Below are positions 9,992 through 18,690 of a stretch of 49,674 nucleotides of DNA, one piece after another. The notes beneath the pieces were generated by a model. That model ran no database searches. It was not told where the DNA came from and saw only the letters and a program-made list of their open reading frames with translations. The stretch is from assembly GCA_902795065.1 (NCBI GenBank), contig CADBJR010000008.1, positions 1 to 49,674 on the forward strand. Reading direction: 5' to 3'. Numbering within the stretch: the stretch's first letter is position 1; the number at the start of each line of letters is the position of its first letter. The position numbers and the translations under genes are program-made. This DNA is from an uncultured Coriobacteriaceae bacterium (GTDB taxonomy: Bacteria; Actinomycetota; Coriobacteriia; Coriobacteriales; Atopobiaceae).

Positions 9992-10635
9992 GGCTGCGGA
10001 ACCGCGAGAAACAGGTCGCCCTCCCCCTCGAAGAGCACCACGCAGGTGCCGTCCTCGAGCAGGGCGGCCTCGCATGCGTCGCCTGTTCCCTCGAGATGGG
10101 CGGGCTTCCAGTCGAGCTCGCCCGGATCGACCTCGTCGGGAACGTAGAGGTCGACGATCGCGAAGCGGCTCCCATCGTCGAGCATGACGATCTCGGCTCT
10201 CGCCTCCGCGGGTGCCGCGCTGTCCGCTTCCATGAGCCTGTCGGACGCCACGTCGTTCTCCTCGGCGGCGCCCTCGGGCTCGCCCGACGTTATCAGGACG
10301 ATCCCTCCATCGGTTCCGGAATCCTTGGGCGACCTGTCGGCGGGGATGATCTGCGTTCCCACGATCACGCCGACGAGCAGGACGGCTGCGATCGACGCGG
10401 GGGCGACCCAGCGCCAACGACGACCTGTCAAAGGGACAGGTTGTTTGACAGGATTTCCCGCGTGCTTCTTCCCATCGCCATCGACATCGGACAATCCTGT
10501 CAAACAACCTGTCCCTTTGACAGAATCCGCTTCGGCGGCGAGGAGGTTGGCCAGGATACGGTCCTCGGCCTCGGGGCTCATCCTCACGTCCGCATACGCC
10601 TCGCGGACCCGCTCCTCGAGCTCCTCATCCGTCAT
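9988..10635 (-). CDS. Membrane-anchored partner of the ECF sigma factor, probable anti-sigma factor
   Basis: A 215-residue protein whose start overlaps the end of the sigma factor gene by four bases, the usual place for an anti-sigma factor. The N terminus (about residues 1-37) is acidic and helical and would bind sigma in the cytosol. One membrane helix spans about 76-96. The rest is predicted outside the cell and shows the segment ARAEIVMLDDGSRFAIVDLY. No zinc-binding HxxxCxxC motif is present, so it is not a ZAS-type anti-sigma factor and the call rests on context. Residues 38-70 are encoded entirely by a 99-bp REP-like inverted repeat inserted in frame, which lengthens the linker between the sigma-binding part and the membrane. 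Confidence 0.65.
10425..10523. repeat. REP-like inverted repeat inserted in frame in a gene
   Basis: Arms of 31 bases, 10425-10455 and 10493-10523, are exact reverse complements around 37 bases. The arms contain GGGACAGGTTGTT, shared with the palindrome at 1911-2011. The whole unit is 99 bp, a multiple of three, and keeps the reading frame of the sigma-factor partner open. Confidence 0.8.
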
Positions 10636-11126
10636 GTCCCGCCACCTCCTTCCAGCTCCTTCCTCAACAGCGCCCGCGCATCTGCGAGCCGGTTCCTGAC
10701 CGTCGAGGGCGGCGAGCCCAGCATGCGGGCGATCTCGTCGGTCTTCCGCCCCTCGACGTAGTGCAGGAAGACCACATACTTGTACTTCTCGGGCAGGCGC
10801 AGGACCGCCTGCATGACCTCGCCCGGCTCATCCGCGAACACCTCGTCCTCCACGGAGGGTTCGGGCACGCTCTCGTCGAGCGCGACGACGCGGCTGTACG
10901 ACGCGCTCCTGAGCACGTCGAGGCAGTGGTTCTTGGCGGCGACGATGAGCCACGCCTTCTCATGCTCCTCGCTCTCGAAGCTGCGCGGATGCTCCACGAG
11001 CTTCATGAACGTCGCCTGGACCGCGTCCTCCGCATCGGCCGCCGAACCCAGGTAGGAGTAGCAGACGCGGTAGACGGTCTGCACGTGGCGGCGGTAGATG
11101 CCCTCTATGCCGTTCGTGCGCGCCAT
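10632..11126 (-). CDS. ECF-type RNA polymerase sigma factor
   Basis: A 164-residue alternative sigma factor with only regions 2 and 4. Region 2 runs from about residue 12 (YRRHVQTVYRVCYSYLGS) with DAEDAVQATF. Region 4 covers LRLPEKYKYVVFLHYVEG and the helix-turn-helix KTDEIARMLGSPPSTVRNRL. It directs polymerase to a small regulon, probably in response to an envelope signal sensed by the downstream membrane partner, with which it overlaps by ATGA. The start at 11126 follows AGGAGGG at proper distance; seven further in-frame codons upstream include the ribosome-binding site itself and are unlikely to be translated. Confidence 0.9.
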   Translation of the reverse strand: MARTNGIEGIYRRHVQTVYRVCYSYLGSAADAEDAVQATFMKLVEHPRSFESEEHEKAWLIVAAKNHCLDVLRSASYSRVVALDESVPEPSVEDEVFADEPGEVMQAVLRLPEKYKYVVFLHYVEGRKTDEIARMLGSPPSTVRNRLADARALLRKELEGGGGT

Positions 11127-11260
11127 CTGCCCTCCTATCATGAACACGAATGTGCGAGCTTGCTTGTCGCCGCTATCTTATCGCATCGGCGATGAAGCCA
11201 TGCGGTAGGATGAAACCATAGCCTGACGAAAAAGCACCTCGAGAGGAACGGGAGCCCCTT

Positions 11261-12454
11261 ATGGACAACTTCATGTTCGACATGCCCACCAGATTCGTGA
11301 TGGAGACCGGCGGGGAGAACCGCCTCGGCCAGCTCATCGCCAGCTTCGGCGGCACGCGCGCCCTCATCCACTGGGGCGGCGACTACGTGAAGGCCACCGG
11401 GCTGCTCGACCGCATCCACGCGAGCCTCGAGGCTGCCGGCGTCTCTTTCGTCGACCTCGACGGCGTGGTGCCCAACCCGCGCATGTCGCTCGTGCTCAAG
11501 GGCATCGAGCTCTGCCGGGCGGAAGGCGTCGACTTCCTGCTCGCCATCGGCGGCGGATCGGCCATCGACTCGACCAAGGCCATCGCGGTCGGCCTCGGCA
11601 CCGGCGAGGACCCGACCGGCTACTACCGTCGCGCCATCTTCGGCGAGGCCAAGGCCATCTTCCCCTTCGGCGTGCTCGCCACCACGGCGGCCGCCGGCTC
11701 CGAGGCATCCATCTCGTCGGTCGTCGACGTGGAGAACGCCGACGGCACCATCGACAAGCTCATGTACCAGGACCCCAAGATGCGCCCGCTCTTCTCAGTG
11801 CTCGCGCCCGACCTGACCACCACCCTGCCCGCCTTCCAGACGGCCTGCGGCGCGGTGGACATCGTCTGCCACGTGTGCGAGCGCTACTTCGTGCACACCG
11901 TGCACACCGAGACCATGGACGCCATGGCCGAGGCCATCATGCGCACCGTCGTCAACCTCACGCCCGAAGTGCTCGCCGATCCCGGCAACGTGGACCTGCG
12001 CGCCAACCTCATGTGGTGCGCCGCGATGGCGCAGAGCAACATCGTGGGCATCGGCCATGGCCACGAGTGGACGACCCACGCGCTGGGCAATCCCTTCTCG
12101 GCGATCTGGGACACCACGCACGGCGCCACGCTCTCGGCCCTGTTCCCGCACTGGGCGCGCTACGTCATGGACACCTGCCCCGAGCGCTTCGCGCAGTTCG
12201 CGGTGAACGTCTTCGGCGTCGATCCCGACTTCTCGGACCCCAAGCTCACCGGTCTGCGCGGCATCGCCGCCTACGAGCGCTGGTGCCACTCTATCGGCAT
12301 GCCCACCACCATCTCCGAGATGGGCGTGGATCCCACCGACGAGGAGCTCCGCAGGATCGCCCAGGACATCTGCGTCGGCCGCGGCGGCACCTGCGGCTTC
12401 TTCCAGGTCCTCACGGTCGACGATGTGGAGAGGATCCTCCTCAACGCACGGTAG
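11261..12454 (+). CDS. Iron-containing alcohol dehydrogenase, BDH/YqhD-like
   Basis: A 397-residue group III alcohol dehydrogenase that probably reduces aldehydes or butyraldehyde-like substrates with NAD(P)H during fermentation. The nucleotide-binding turn is [11 protein letters not shown] near residues 93-103. Metal ligands are suggested by Asp and His in the first half of the C-terminal domain, by [12 protein letters not shown] near 266-277, and by DTTHGATLS near 286-294. GGGAG lies upstream of the ATG. It is a single gene between the divergent sigma operon and a terminator. The real substrate cannot be told from sequence. Confidence 0.9.
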   Translation: MDNFMFDMPTRFVMETGGENRLGQLIASFGGTRALIHWGGDYVKATGLLDRIHASLEAAGVSFVDLDGVVPNPRMSLVLKGIELCRAEGVDFLLAIGGGSAIDSTKAIAVGLGTGEDPTGYYRRAIFGEAKAIFPFGVLATTAAAGSEASISSVVDVENADGTIDKLMYQDPKMRPLFSVLAPDLTTTLPAFQTACGAVDIVCHVCERYFVHTVHTETMDAMAEAIMRTVVNLTPEVLADPGNVDLRANLMWCAAMAQSNIVGIGHGHEWTTHALGNPFSAIWDTTHGATLSALFPHWARYVMDTCPERFAQFAVNVFGVDPDFSDPKLTGLRGIAAYERWCHSIGMPTTISEMGVDPTDEELRRIAQDICVGRGGTCGFFQVLTVDDVERILLNAR

Positions 12455-12483
12455 GCACGGCTCGAGCTGCATATGGATTCGCC

Positions 12484-12518
12484 ATGCCCGCAACCTGGAG
12501 TCCGCAGGTTGCGGGCAT
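12484..12518. repeat. 14-bp perfect inverted repeat after the alcohol dehydrogenase
   Basis: ATGCCCGCAACCTG (12484-12497) and its exact reverse complement (12505-12518) surround a seven-base loop. There is no T-run, so it may be a processing hairpin, an operator or another small repeat. It does not share the GGGAC core of the REP-like units. Confidence 0.5.
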
Positions 12519-12537
12519 GTTCCGCTTCCGGCTCCAA

Positions 12538-12565
12538 GGCACGCCCTTCGGGGCGTGTTTTCGTC
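12538..12565 (+). terminator. Intrinsic terminator after the alcohol dehydrogenase
   Basis: CACGCCC (12540-12546) and GGGCGTG (12551-12557) form a stem closed by the stable TTCG loop, followed by TTTTCGTCT. Confidence 0.75.
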
Positions 12566-12659
12566 TCCCGGCTCCTTCGATGGCATTCCTGATCGCCGCC
12601 CGAAGGGTTCGCACGATACACTGATGGCAGGGAGAAGCGGATTGGGAGGAGGGAGATGC

Positions 12660-13328
12660 ATGAAGGCTGTTTGCCAACTCTGCGGATACGTCTATGACGA
12701 CGAGAAGGAGTCCGTGCCCGTCGCGGAGCTGCCCGATGACTGGACCTGCCCGTGCTGCGGCGCTCCGAAGGAGTTCTTCGAGATCGAGGGGTCGCCGGAG
12801 GAAGCGGCGGAACCCGTCGCGGACGCGCATGACGAGGCCGTCCGCGTCGCCGTCGATGCCGAGGGCGATATGATGGCGGGCCTGTCGGCAGGCCAGGTCG
12901 CGGCCCTGTGCGGCAACCTCGCGCGCGGGTGCGAGAAGCAGAACCTGCCGCGCGAGAGCGCGCTGTTCGCCCAGCTTGCCGAGAGCTTCACCGCGCAGGT
13001 CGAACCTATCGACGGTGCGGATATCCAGGGGCTGGCCGACCTGCTGATGGGCGACGCGGGACGCTATGCCGCCGCGCGGAACGCAGCCAAGGCCGCAGGC
13101 GACCGCGGATCGCTGCGCGCCCTGACCTGGGGCGAGCGCATCACCAACATGCTCTCGTATCTGGTGGGACGCTACCTGAAGGACGGCGAGGCGTTCCTGA
13201 GGGACACCGAGGTGTGGGTGTGCACGGCATGCGGGTTCATCTATGTGGGCGATGAGGCCCCCGAGCTCTGCCCCGTGTGCAAGGTGCCCGCGTGGAAGTT
13301 CGAGAAGATGGAGGTGAGGGCCTCATGA
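12660..13328 (+). CDS. Double-rubredoxin protein with helical middle domain
   Basis: A 222-residue electron-transfer protein. Residues 1-45 form a rubredoxin-like iron site ([10 protein letters not shown], then CPCCGAP), and residues 190-222 form a second rubredoxin-like site (CTACGFIY, then CPVC). Between them is a helical domain of about 120 residues that looks like a degenerate rubrerythrin or ferritin-like bundle, though the diiron Glu/His set is not evident. Such proteins usually act in oxygen or peroxide defence or pass electrons between redox partners. The ATG at 12660 was chosen for the strong GGGAGGAGGGAG upstream. The gene overlaps the ferredoxin gene that follows by four bases, so the two are probably made together. 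Confidence 0.8.
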   Translation: MKAVCQLCGYVYDDEKESVPVAELPDDWTCPCCGAPKEFFEIEGSPEEAAEPVADAHDEAVRVAVDAEGDMMAGLSAGQVAALCGNLARGCEKQNLPRESALFAQLAESFTAQVEPIDGADIQGLADLLMGDAGRYAAARNAAKAAGDRGSLRALTWGERITNMLSYLVGRYLKDGEAFLRDTEVWVCTACGFIYVGDEAPELCPVCKVPAWKFEKMEVRAS

Positions 13329-13825
13329 GCACGCCTCGGAAGTATGCGGTGAGGAACCTGCGCCTGTGCACGAAGGACTGCATCTGCCTGTTCGTGTGCC
13401 CATACGGCGTCACCGACACCGAGGACAGCGTCATCGATGTGGACAAGTGCGTCGGGTGCGGCGCATGCGCCGAGGCATGCCCAAGCGGTGCGATCCACAT
13501 GGTGCCCGCAACCTATCCGCCCCAGCAGAAGAAGCAGGATCCCGTGCTCGAGGCGATGGGCGAGCTCTCGCGTGCCAAGGCCGACGAGGAGCAGATCGCC
13601 CGCCAGATCGCGGCGGGAACCGGCGAGGACGGCCTCGCCCGCCTGATGCAGGCGGCAGTCAAGTCCATGCGCCTGGTGCATGAGGACGTCATGCGCGAGT
13701 CGGGCTACATGCTGCCGCAATCCGCCAACGCGCAGGCGCTGCTCGCGCGCATCGCAGACGGCGCGGGCGCTTCCGCGCAGGCGGCGAAAGAACTTCTGGA
13801 TATGATTCCCTGCAACGAGCCCTAG
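13325..13825 (+). CDS. 4Fe-4S ferredoxin-like protein
   Basis: A 166-residue protein with one clear cluster motif, [14 protein letters not shown] near residues 40-53, and a second cysteine group, [14 protein letters not shown] near 15-28, giving a probable two-cluster ferredoxin domain in the first 65 residues. The remaining 100 residues are helical, without known motifs. Its start overlaps the stop of the double-rubredoxin gene (ATGA at 13325-13328). The pair probably forms a redox module in which electrons pass between ferredoxin and rubredoxin centres. This is inferred from the pairing. Confidence 0.85.
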   Translation: MSTPRKYAVRNLRLCTKDCICLFVCPYGVTDTEDSVIDVDKCVGCGACAEACPSGAIHMVPATYPPQQKKQDPVLEAMGELSRAKADEEQIARQIAAGTGEDGLARLMQAAVKSMRLVHEDVMRESGYMLPQSANAQALLARIADGAGASAQAAKELLDMIPCNEP

Positions 13826-13849
13826 GAGCGTCCGGACACAACCCGACGA

Positions 13850-14707
13850 TCAGCTCGACGGCTGCCTGAGGAACGCCGGCAGCTCGCCTTTGAGCGATGC
13901 TGCGGCGATCTCGAGCAGCGCCTTGGCAACGCTCCCCTCGCGGCAATCGCCGATCTCGAAGCGTGCAGCCTCCTTGGCCTCGGAGCAGGCATTGGCTACG
14001 GCGACGGAGTACGGCACGGCATCGAACATGGCGACGTCGTTCTCGGAATCGCCGAACACGCAGACCTCGTCGGCGCGGATGCCCAGCTCGCGTGCGATGG
14101 CGAGCACCGCCGCGCCCTTGCTCCAGTCGGCAGGCGTGTAGTCGAGCGCGGGGATCACGTTGCTCGGACGGAAGAAATCGAGCTCGGGGACGAGCGCTTT
14201 GAGCTTCTCGCGCACCTCGGTGACATAGTCCTGGTCATCGCGGGTGAAGAAGATGCAGCCCTTCACGAAGGACCCCTCCCCCAGCCCCACGCGGGCGGTC
14301 TTCGCATAGGGGAATGTCTGGGGCACCTTGTCGATCCCCTCGGGACGCAGCGTCACGAAGGCTCCCTTCGAATCGTCGTCGAGGTCGAGCAGGGCGATCA
14401 GAACGCCATCCATCTCGTCGATTGCCGCGACGGTTCGTTCGATGACATCGCGGGGAATCGACGCCGTGTGGCACAACCGTCCGTCCACATAGACGACCTG
14501 CCCGTTGGAGAACGCGCCCGTTGCGAAGCACGCGGGGTCGTTGCCGAACATCCACGACATCGAGCGCGGGGGACGCCCCGACACGGGCCCGAAGTGGACG
14601 CCGGCGTCGAGCAGCTCGTGGATGGCCGCGCGGGCGAAGTCGCTCACGCCGGGGTCTCCGAAGGGGATGAGCGTATCGTCGAGATCTGTGAGGACGAGTT
14701 TGATCAT
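13850..14707 (-). CDS. HAD-IIB family hydrolase
   Basis: A 285-residue HAD phosphatase. Motif I is DLDDT (Asp 8 and Asp 10), the serine of motif II is in VSGRPP near residue 43, and motif IV is GDSENDVAMFD near 219. The cap domain is of the Cof type. It lies three bases downstream of the aldolase-like gene on the same strand, so the two are likely co-transcribed, and the phosphatase may act on a sugar phosphate from that pathway. The substrate is unknown. Confidence 0.85.
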   Translation of the reverse strand: MIKLVLTDLDDTLIPFGDPGVSDFARAAIHELLDAGVHFGPVSGRPPRSMSWMFGNDPACFATGAFSNGQVVYVDGRLCHTASIPRDVIERTVAAIDEMDGVLIALLDLDDDSKGAFVTLRPEGIDKVPQTFPYAKTARVGLGEGSFVKGCIFFTRDDQDYVTEVREKLKALVPELDFFRPSNVIPALDYTPADWSKGAAVLAIARELGIRADEVCVFGDSENDVAMFDAVPYSVAVANACSEAKEAARFEIGDCREGSVAKALLEIAAASLKGELPAFLRQPSS

Positions 14708-14710
14708 GCG

Positions 14711-15985
14711 CTACGCCCCGAGCACCTCGCGCAGGCGCGCGCCGAGGCCCTCGAGGTTGTAGCCCTCGACGAACTGGCGGATGGAGCGCTTGATGCAGTC
14801 CACGGCGTAGCGCTGGGCGTCGATATGGCACGCGGCGAGGTTGGCGGCGTTCTTGGCAACCTCTGCCTTGACGGGCTCCTCGTTGAACGTGTAGTGGCCC
14901 GCGATGTCGAGGATGACGAGCGCCTTCTCGGGGTCTGCGAAGATCTGCTCGACGGTGAGCTTGGTGTCCTCCCCCACCATCCACTTGCGCCAGCGCTCGG
15001 TGAGGATGGCGCGCTCGAGCAGGACGTCGCGCAGACGCGACGGCTCCGCCACGAGGCCCTTCTCCGCGAGCTTGCCCTCGAGCTCGGCCAGGCGCAGCAG
15101 CGCACGGGTCTCCTCGGTGCCGAACTGCGGCGCCACGTTGCTCGCGGTCACGCCGGCGGGCGCATGGATGAGCATGGTGATGTCGTCGAGGTAGTCGCAG
15201 TTGTGCTCCTTGAGGCCCACGCCGTAGCTCGCGGCCATCTTGGCGAGCGACACCGCGTTGTCGAAATCGTAGTGGCCGACCTGCTCGGTGAGGCGCGTGA
15301 GCGTGCCGGTCTGGCCCACGATGAAGGTGGGCATGGGCAGGCCGCGCGCGCAGAGCTCCACCTTGAGGCGCTCGATGAACTCCTGGTACTTCTCGGTCGA
15401 GGTGAGGCCGCCGTTGGTCTCCTCGGTGCCCACCTCGTAGCCGATCTCGGGAAGGCCCAGCGCACGGCGCTCGTCCTCGCAGTACTGGATGAGGTCGACG
15501 GTGCGGGAGAGCACCACGTCGAGCGGGATGACCTTGCCAATCTGGTAGGGATCCTTGGTGGGGTCGATCATGAGCAGGTCGAAGCCGGCCTCGAGGTCGG
15601 CCTTGTAGGACATGCGGGCGAGCGCCATGGCCTCGTCCTCGGGCAGATGCGCGTTGCGCTCGCCGTCGCGCTGCCACGGACCGCCGTGGTCGCGGCAGAG
15701 GTAGTAGTCGCCCTCGTAGCCCACGGCCTCGGCCGCAGCCTTGATGTCCGCGGCGAAGCGGAACTGATCCCAGCCGTTCACGTAGCCGCCGCCCAGCTCA
15801 TCGAGGTCGACCTGGTTGCGGCTCGCGATGAACATGGGCGGGAAATCGCAGTCACGGGCAAGCTCGAACGTGGCCTGCAGCAGGTTGGGGCTCATGGGAC
15901 CGATGCCGATCAGCGTGGACGGGCGTCCCTGCGCGGTCAGCTCGATCATTCCCTCGACGGTCTGCATCATGGTCAGCTTGCTCAT
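14711..15985 (-). CDS. Tagatose-1,6-bisphosphate aldolase non-catalytic subunit-like protein (GatZ/KbaZ family)
   Basis: A 424-residue protein of the GatZ/KbaZ family. In enterobacteria this subunit stabilises the class II aldolase GatY/KbaY that splits tagatose bisphosphate in galactitol and N-acetylgalactosamine breakdown. Family-like stretches include CRDHGGPWQRDGE near residue 100, DLLMIDPTKDP near 145 and GYEVGTEETNGG near 187. The start at 15985 has AAGGGAGAA eight bases upstream and is preferred to a longer frame. No catalytic partner is adjacent; the downstream neighbour is a HAD phosphatase. It may work alone or with a distant subunit. Confidence 0.8.
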   Translation of the reverse strand: MSKLTMMQTVEGMIELTAQGRPSTLIGIGPMSPNLLQATFELARDCDFPPMFIASRNQVDLDELGGGYVNGWDQFRFAADIKAAAEAVGYEGDYYLCRDHGGPWQRDGERNAHLPEDEAMALARMSYKADLEAGFDLLMIDPTKDPYQIGKVIPLDVVLSRTVDLIQYCEDERRALGLPEIGYEVGTEETNGGLTSTEKYQEFIERLKVELCARGLPMPTFIVGQTGTLTRLTEQVGHYDFDNAVSLAKMAASYGVGLKEHNCDYLDDITMLIHAPAGVTASNVAPQFGTEETRALLRLAELEGKLAEKGLVAEPSRLRDVLLERAILTERWRKWMVGEDTKLTVEQIFADPEKALVILDIAGHYTFNEEPVKAEVAKNAANLAACHIDAQRYAVDCIKRSIRQFVEGYNLEGLGARLREVLGA

Positions 15986-16107
15986 GTGATTCTCCCTTGG
16001 TGATGGACGGATGGCGCCACCTAGTGTAGCGCGATTCGGAACCGCAGGGCCCATCCTTGCGCTACGATAAATACTTACCACACGCGACGGAGCGGAAGGA
16101 GGGCACG

Positions 16108-18690
16108 ATGGACGCTGGAGAGGGGCGCGACCCGTTCGCGTACGGCTCGCTCGGCGAGCTCGTGCCCTGGCCGGACGACGAGCACTTCCCCAACATCCCC
16201 GCCGATGAGGCGCTCGACCTCTTCCTGAGCTGGGTGGAGTCGCGCGGGCTCGAGCTCTGGGAGCACCAGGAGGAGGCGCTCGTCGACCTCGCCGCGGGCA
16301 GCCATGTGATCCTGGGCACCCCCACCGGCTCCGGCAAGAGCCTGGTCGCGCTCGGCCTGTGCTTCGTGGCCATGTGCACCGACCGCCGCTCCTACTACAC
16401 CGCTCCCATCAAGGCCCTCGTGAGCGAGAAGTTCTTCGAGCTCTGCGACGTCCTCGGCCGCGACAACGTGGGCATGATCACCGGCGACACCGTGATCAAC
16501 GCCGAGGCGCCCGTGATCTGCTGCACCGCGGAGATCCTCGCGAACGACGCGCTGCGCTGGGGCGAGGCCGCAGACATCGGCTGCGTGGCGATGGACGAGT
16601 TCCACTTCTACGGCGACCGCGACCGCGGCTGGGCGTGGCAGGTCCCCCTGCTCACCCTGCCCCACGTGCAGTTCCTGCTCATGAGCGCCACGCTCGGCGA
16701 CGTCTCGGCCATCTCGGACATGCTCGAGCGCCAGACCGCCCGGCCGGTCGACCTCGTGCTCGACGCGCCGCGCCCCGTGCCGCTCACCTTCGAGTTCGTC
16801 GAGACGCCGCTCGAGGCGACCATCGAGCTCGCGATCAAGAACGGCGCGGCACCTATCTACGCCGTCCATTTCGCGCAGGACGACGCGCTCAACAGCGCGC
16901 AGTCGCTCGCGAACTACGGCATCTCGACCAAGGAGCAGCGCGAGGCCCTCAAGGATGCCGTCAAGGGCACGGCCTTCTCGACCGCGTTCGGCAAGACGCT
17001 CAAGCGCCTGCTGCTCGCGGGCGTGGGCGTCCACCATGCCGGCATGCTCCCCCGCTACCGCCTGCTCGTGGAGAAGCTCGCACAGCAGGGGCTCCTGCCC
17101 GTGATCTGCGGCACCGACACCCTGGGCGTGGGCATCAACGTGCCCATCCACACCGTCCTCATGACCGCGCTCGCCAAGTACGACGGGCATCGCCAGAGGC
17201 GGCTCAACGCGCGCGAGTTCCATCAGATCGCGGGCCGAGCGGGCCGTTCGGGCTTCGACACCGAGGGGCTCGTCCTCGTGCAGGCGACCGAGTACGACAT
17301 CGACGCCGCCCGCGCGCTGGCCAAGGCCGGCGGCGACGCCAAAGCGGCGCGCAAGCTGCGCACCAAGAAGCCGCCCGAGGGGTTCGTGGGCTGGACCAGG
17401 CAGAACTTCGAGAAGCTCGTCGACGCGCAGCCCGAGGCGCTGAAGCCGCATATGAAGGTCACCCACTCCATGGTGCTCGCGGAGTGCGCGCAGGGCGGGC
17501 GCGCCATGGAGCGCGTGGCGAAGATCGTCGAGGATTCCGACCAGACGCCCGCCGAGAAGGCAGCTCTGCACGCGCGCGCCGACGAAGTGCTCGCGACGCT
17601 CGTCGAGACGGGCGTGGTCGAGCCCATCGCCGAGGCCGACGGAGAATGGCGCCTCACCATCGACCTGCCCGAGGACTTCGCCCTCGACCAGCCGCTCTCG
17701 CCCTTCCTGCTCGCAGCCCTCGAGCTGCTCGACCCCGAGAGCGACACCTACGCGCTCGACGTGATCTCGATGGCCGAGGCAACGCTCGAGGACCCGTACC
17801 AGATCCTGCGCCGTCAGGAGAAGCTCGCCCGCGAGGAGGCCAACGCCCGCATGAAGGCGGACGGCATCGACTACGAGGAGCGCATCGAGCGCCTCCAGGA
17901 GATCACCTACGCGCGGCCGCTCGAGGACCTGCTCGTCCCCGCCTTCGAGCAGTATTGCGCCGAGGTGCCGTGGGCGCGCGACTTCGAGCTGCGGCCCAAG
18001 TCGATCTTGCGCGACATGATCGAATGCGCGAGCGACTTCCGCGGCTACGTCACCCACGTGGGCATCGCGCGCTCCGAGGGCCTGCTGCTGCGCTACCTCT
18101 CCGACGCCTACCGCGTGCTCGACCGCACGATCCCGCCCGAGAAGGTGGACGACCGCCTGGCCGACATCATCTCGTGGCTCCGCGTAGTCGTGCGCACCGT
18201 CGACTCCTCGCTCATCGACGAGTGGGCCGGCGCTGGGCAGCCGGGCATCGGCGAGCAGCTCGCCGCGCCGGGAGCTGCGAACGAGGTCGTGCACGACCGC
18301 CGCGGCGTGACGCTGCTGGTGCGCAACGCCCTCTGGCGGCGCGTGCGGCTCATCTCCTTCGACGACGCCCGCGCGCTCGGCGAGCTCGACGCGGAGTGGG
18401 GCTGGCGCGAGACGCGCTGGCGGCAGGCGCTCGACAGCTTCTACGACGTCCACGAGGACGTGCTGGTCGACGACACCGCGCGCCGCTGGGAGTATCTCGC
18501 CATCGACGAGAAGGACGAGCTGTCCGCCCACGTCTGGCACGTGCGCCAGACCCTCTGCGACACCGACGGGGACCATGACTTCCTCATCTCGGCAGATGTG
18601 GACCTCGACGCCACGCAGGAGACGGGCGAGGTCGTGTTCGCGAACTACCGCGCAGGCTTCTTCGAGGACCTGCAGACCGTGGAGGCATGA
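16108..18690 (+). CDS. Ski2-like DEAD/DEAH-box helicase with DUF3516-type C terminus
   Basis: An 860-residue superfamily 2 helicase. Walker A is GTPTGSGKS at residues 70-78, and motif II is DEFH at 163-166 in place of the common DEVH. MSATL marks motif III near 193, GVHHAGMLP near 309 and the Q-x-x-G-R-x-G-R motif (QIAGRAGRSG) near 373 mark the second RecA domain. The long C-terminal part resembles DUF3516 of actinobacterial helicases. A role in RNA unwinding or decay is likely from the family. The start has AAGGAGGG upstream. The stop overlaps the next gene by four bases, linking it to the HelD-like protein. Confidence 0.88.
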   Translation: MDAGEGRDPFAYGSLGELVPWPDDEHFPNIPADEALDLFLSWVESRGLELWEHQEEALVDLAAGSHVILGTPTGSGKSLVALGLCFVAMCTDRRSYYTAPIKALVSEKFFELCDVLGRDNVGMITGDTVINAEAPVICCTAEILANDALRWGEAADIGCVAMDEFHFYGDRDRGWAWQVPLLTLPHVQFLLMSATLGDVSAISDMLERQTARPVDLVLDAPRPVPLTFEFVETPLEATIELAIKNGAAPIYAVHFAQDDALNSAQSLANYGISTKEQREALKDAVKGTAFSTAFGKTLKRLLLAGVGVHHAGMLPRYRLLVEKLAQQGLLPVICGTDTLGVGINVPIHTVLMTALAKYDGHRQRRLNAREFHQIAGRAGRSGFDTEGLVLVQATEYDIDAARALAKAGGDAKAARKLRTKKPPEGFVGWTRQNFEKLVDAQPEALKPHMKVTHSMVLAECAQGGRAMERVAKIVEDSDQTPAEKAALHARADEVLATLVETGVVEPIAEADGEWRLTIDLPEDFALDQPLSPFLLAALELLDPESDTYALDVISMAEATLEDPYQILRRQEKLAREEANARMKADGIDYEERIERLQEITYARPLEDLLVPAFEQYCAEVPWARDFELRPKSILRDMIECASDFRGYVTHVGIARSEGLLLRYLSDAYRVLDRTIPPEKVDDRLADIISWLRVVVRTVDSSLIDEWAGAGQPGIGEQLAAPGAANEVVHDRRGVTLLVRNALWRRVRLISFDDARALGELDAEWGWRETRWRQALDSFYDVHEDVLVDDTARRWEYLAIDEKDELSAHVWHVRQTLCDTDGDHDFLISADVDLDATQETGEVVFANYRAGFFEDLQTVEA

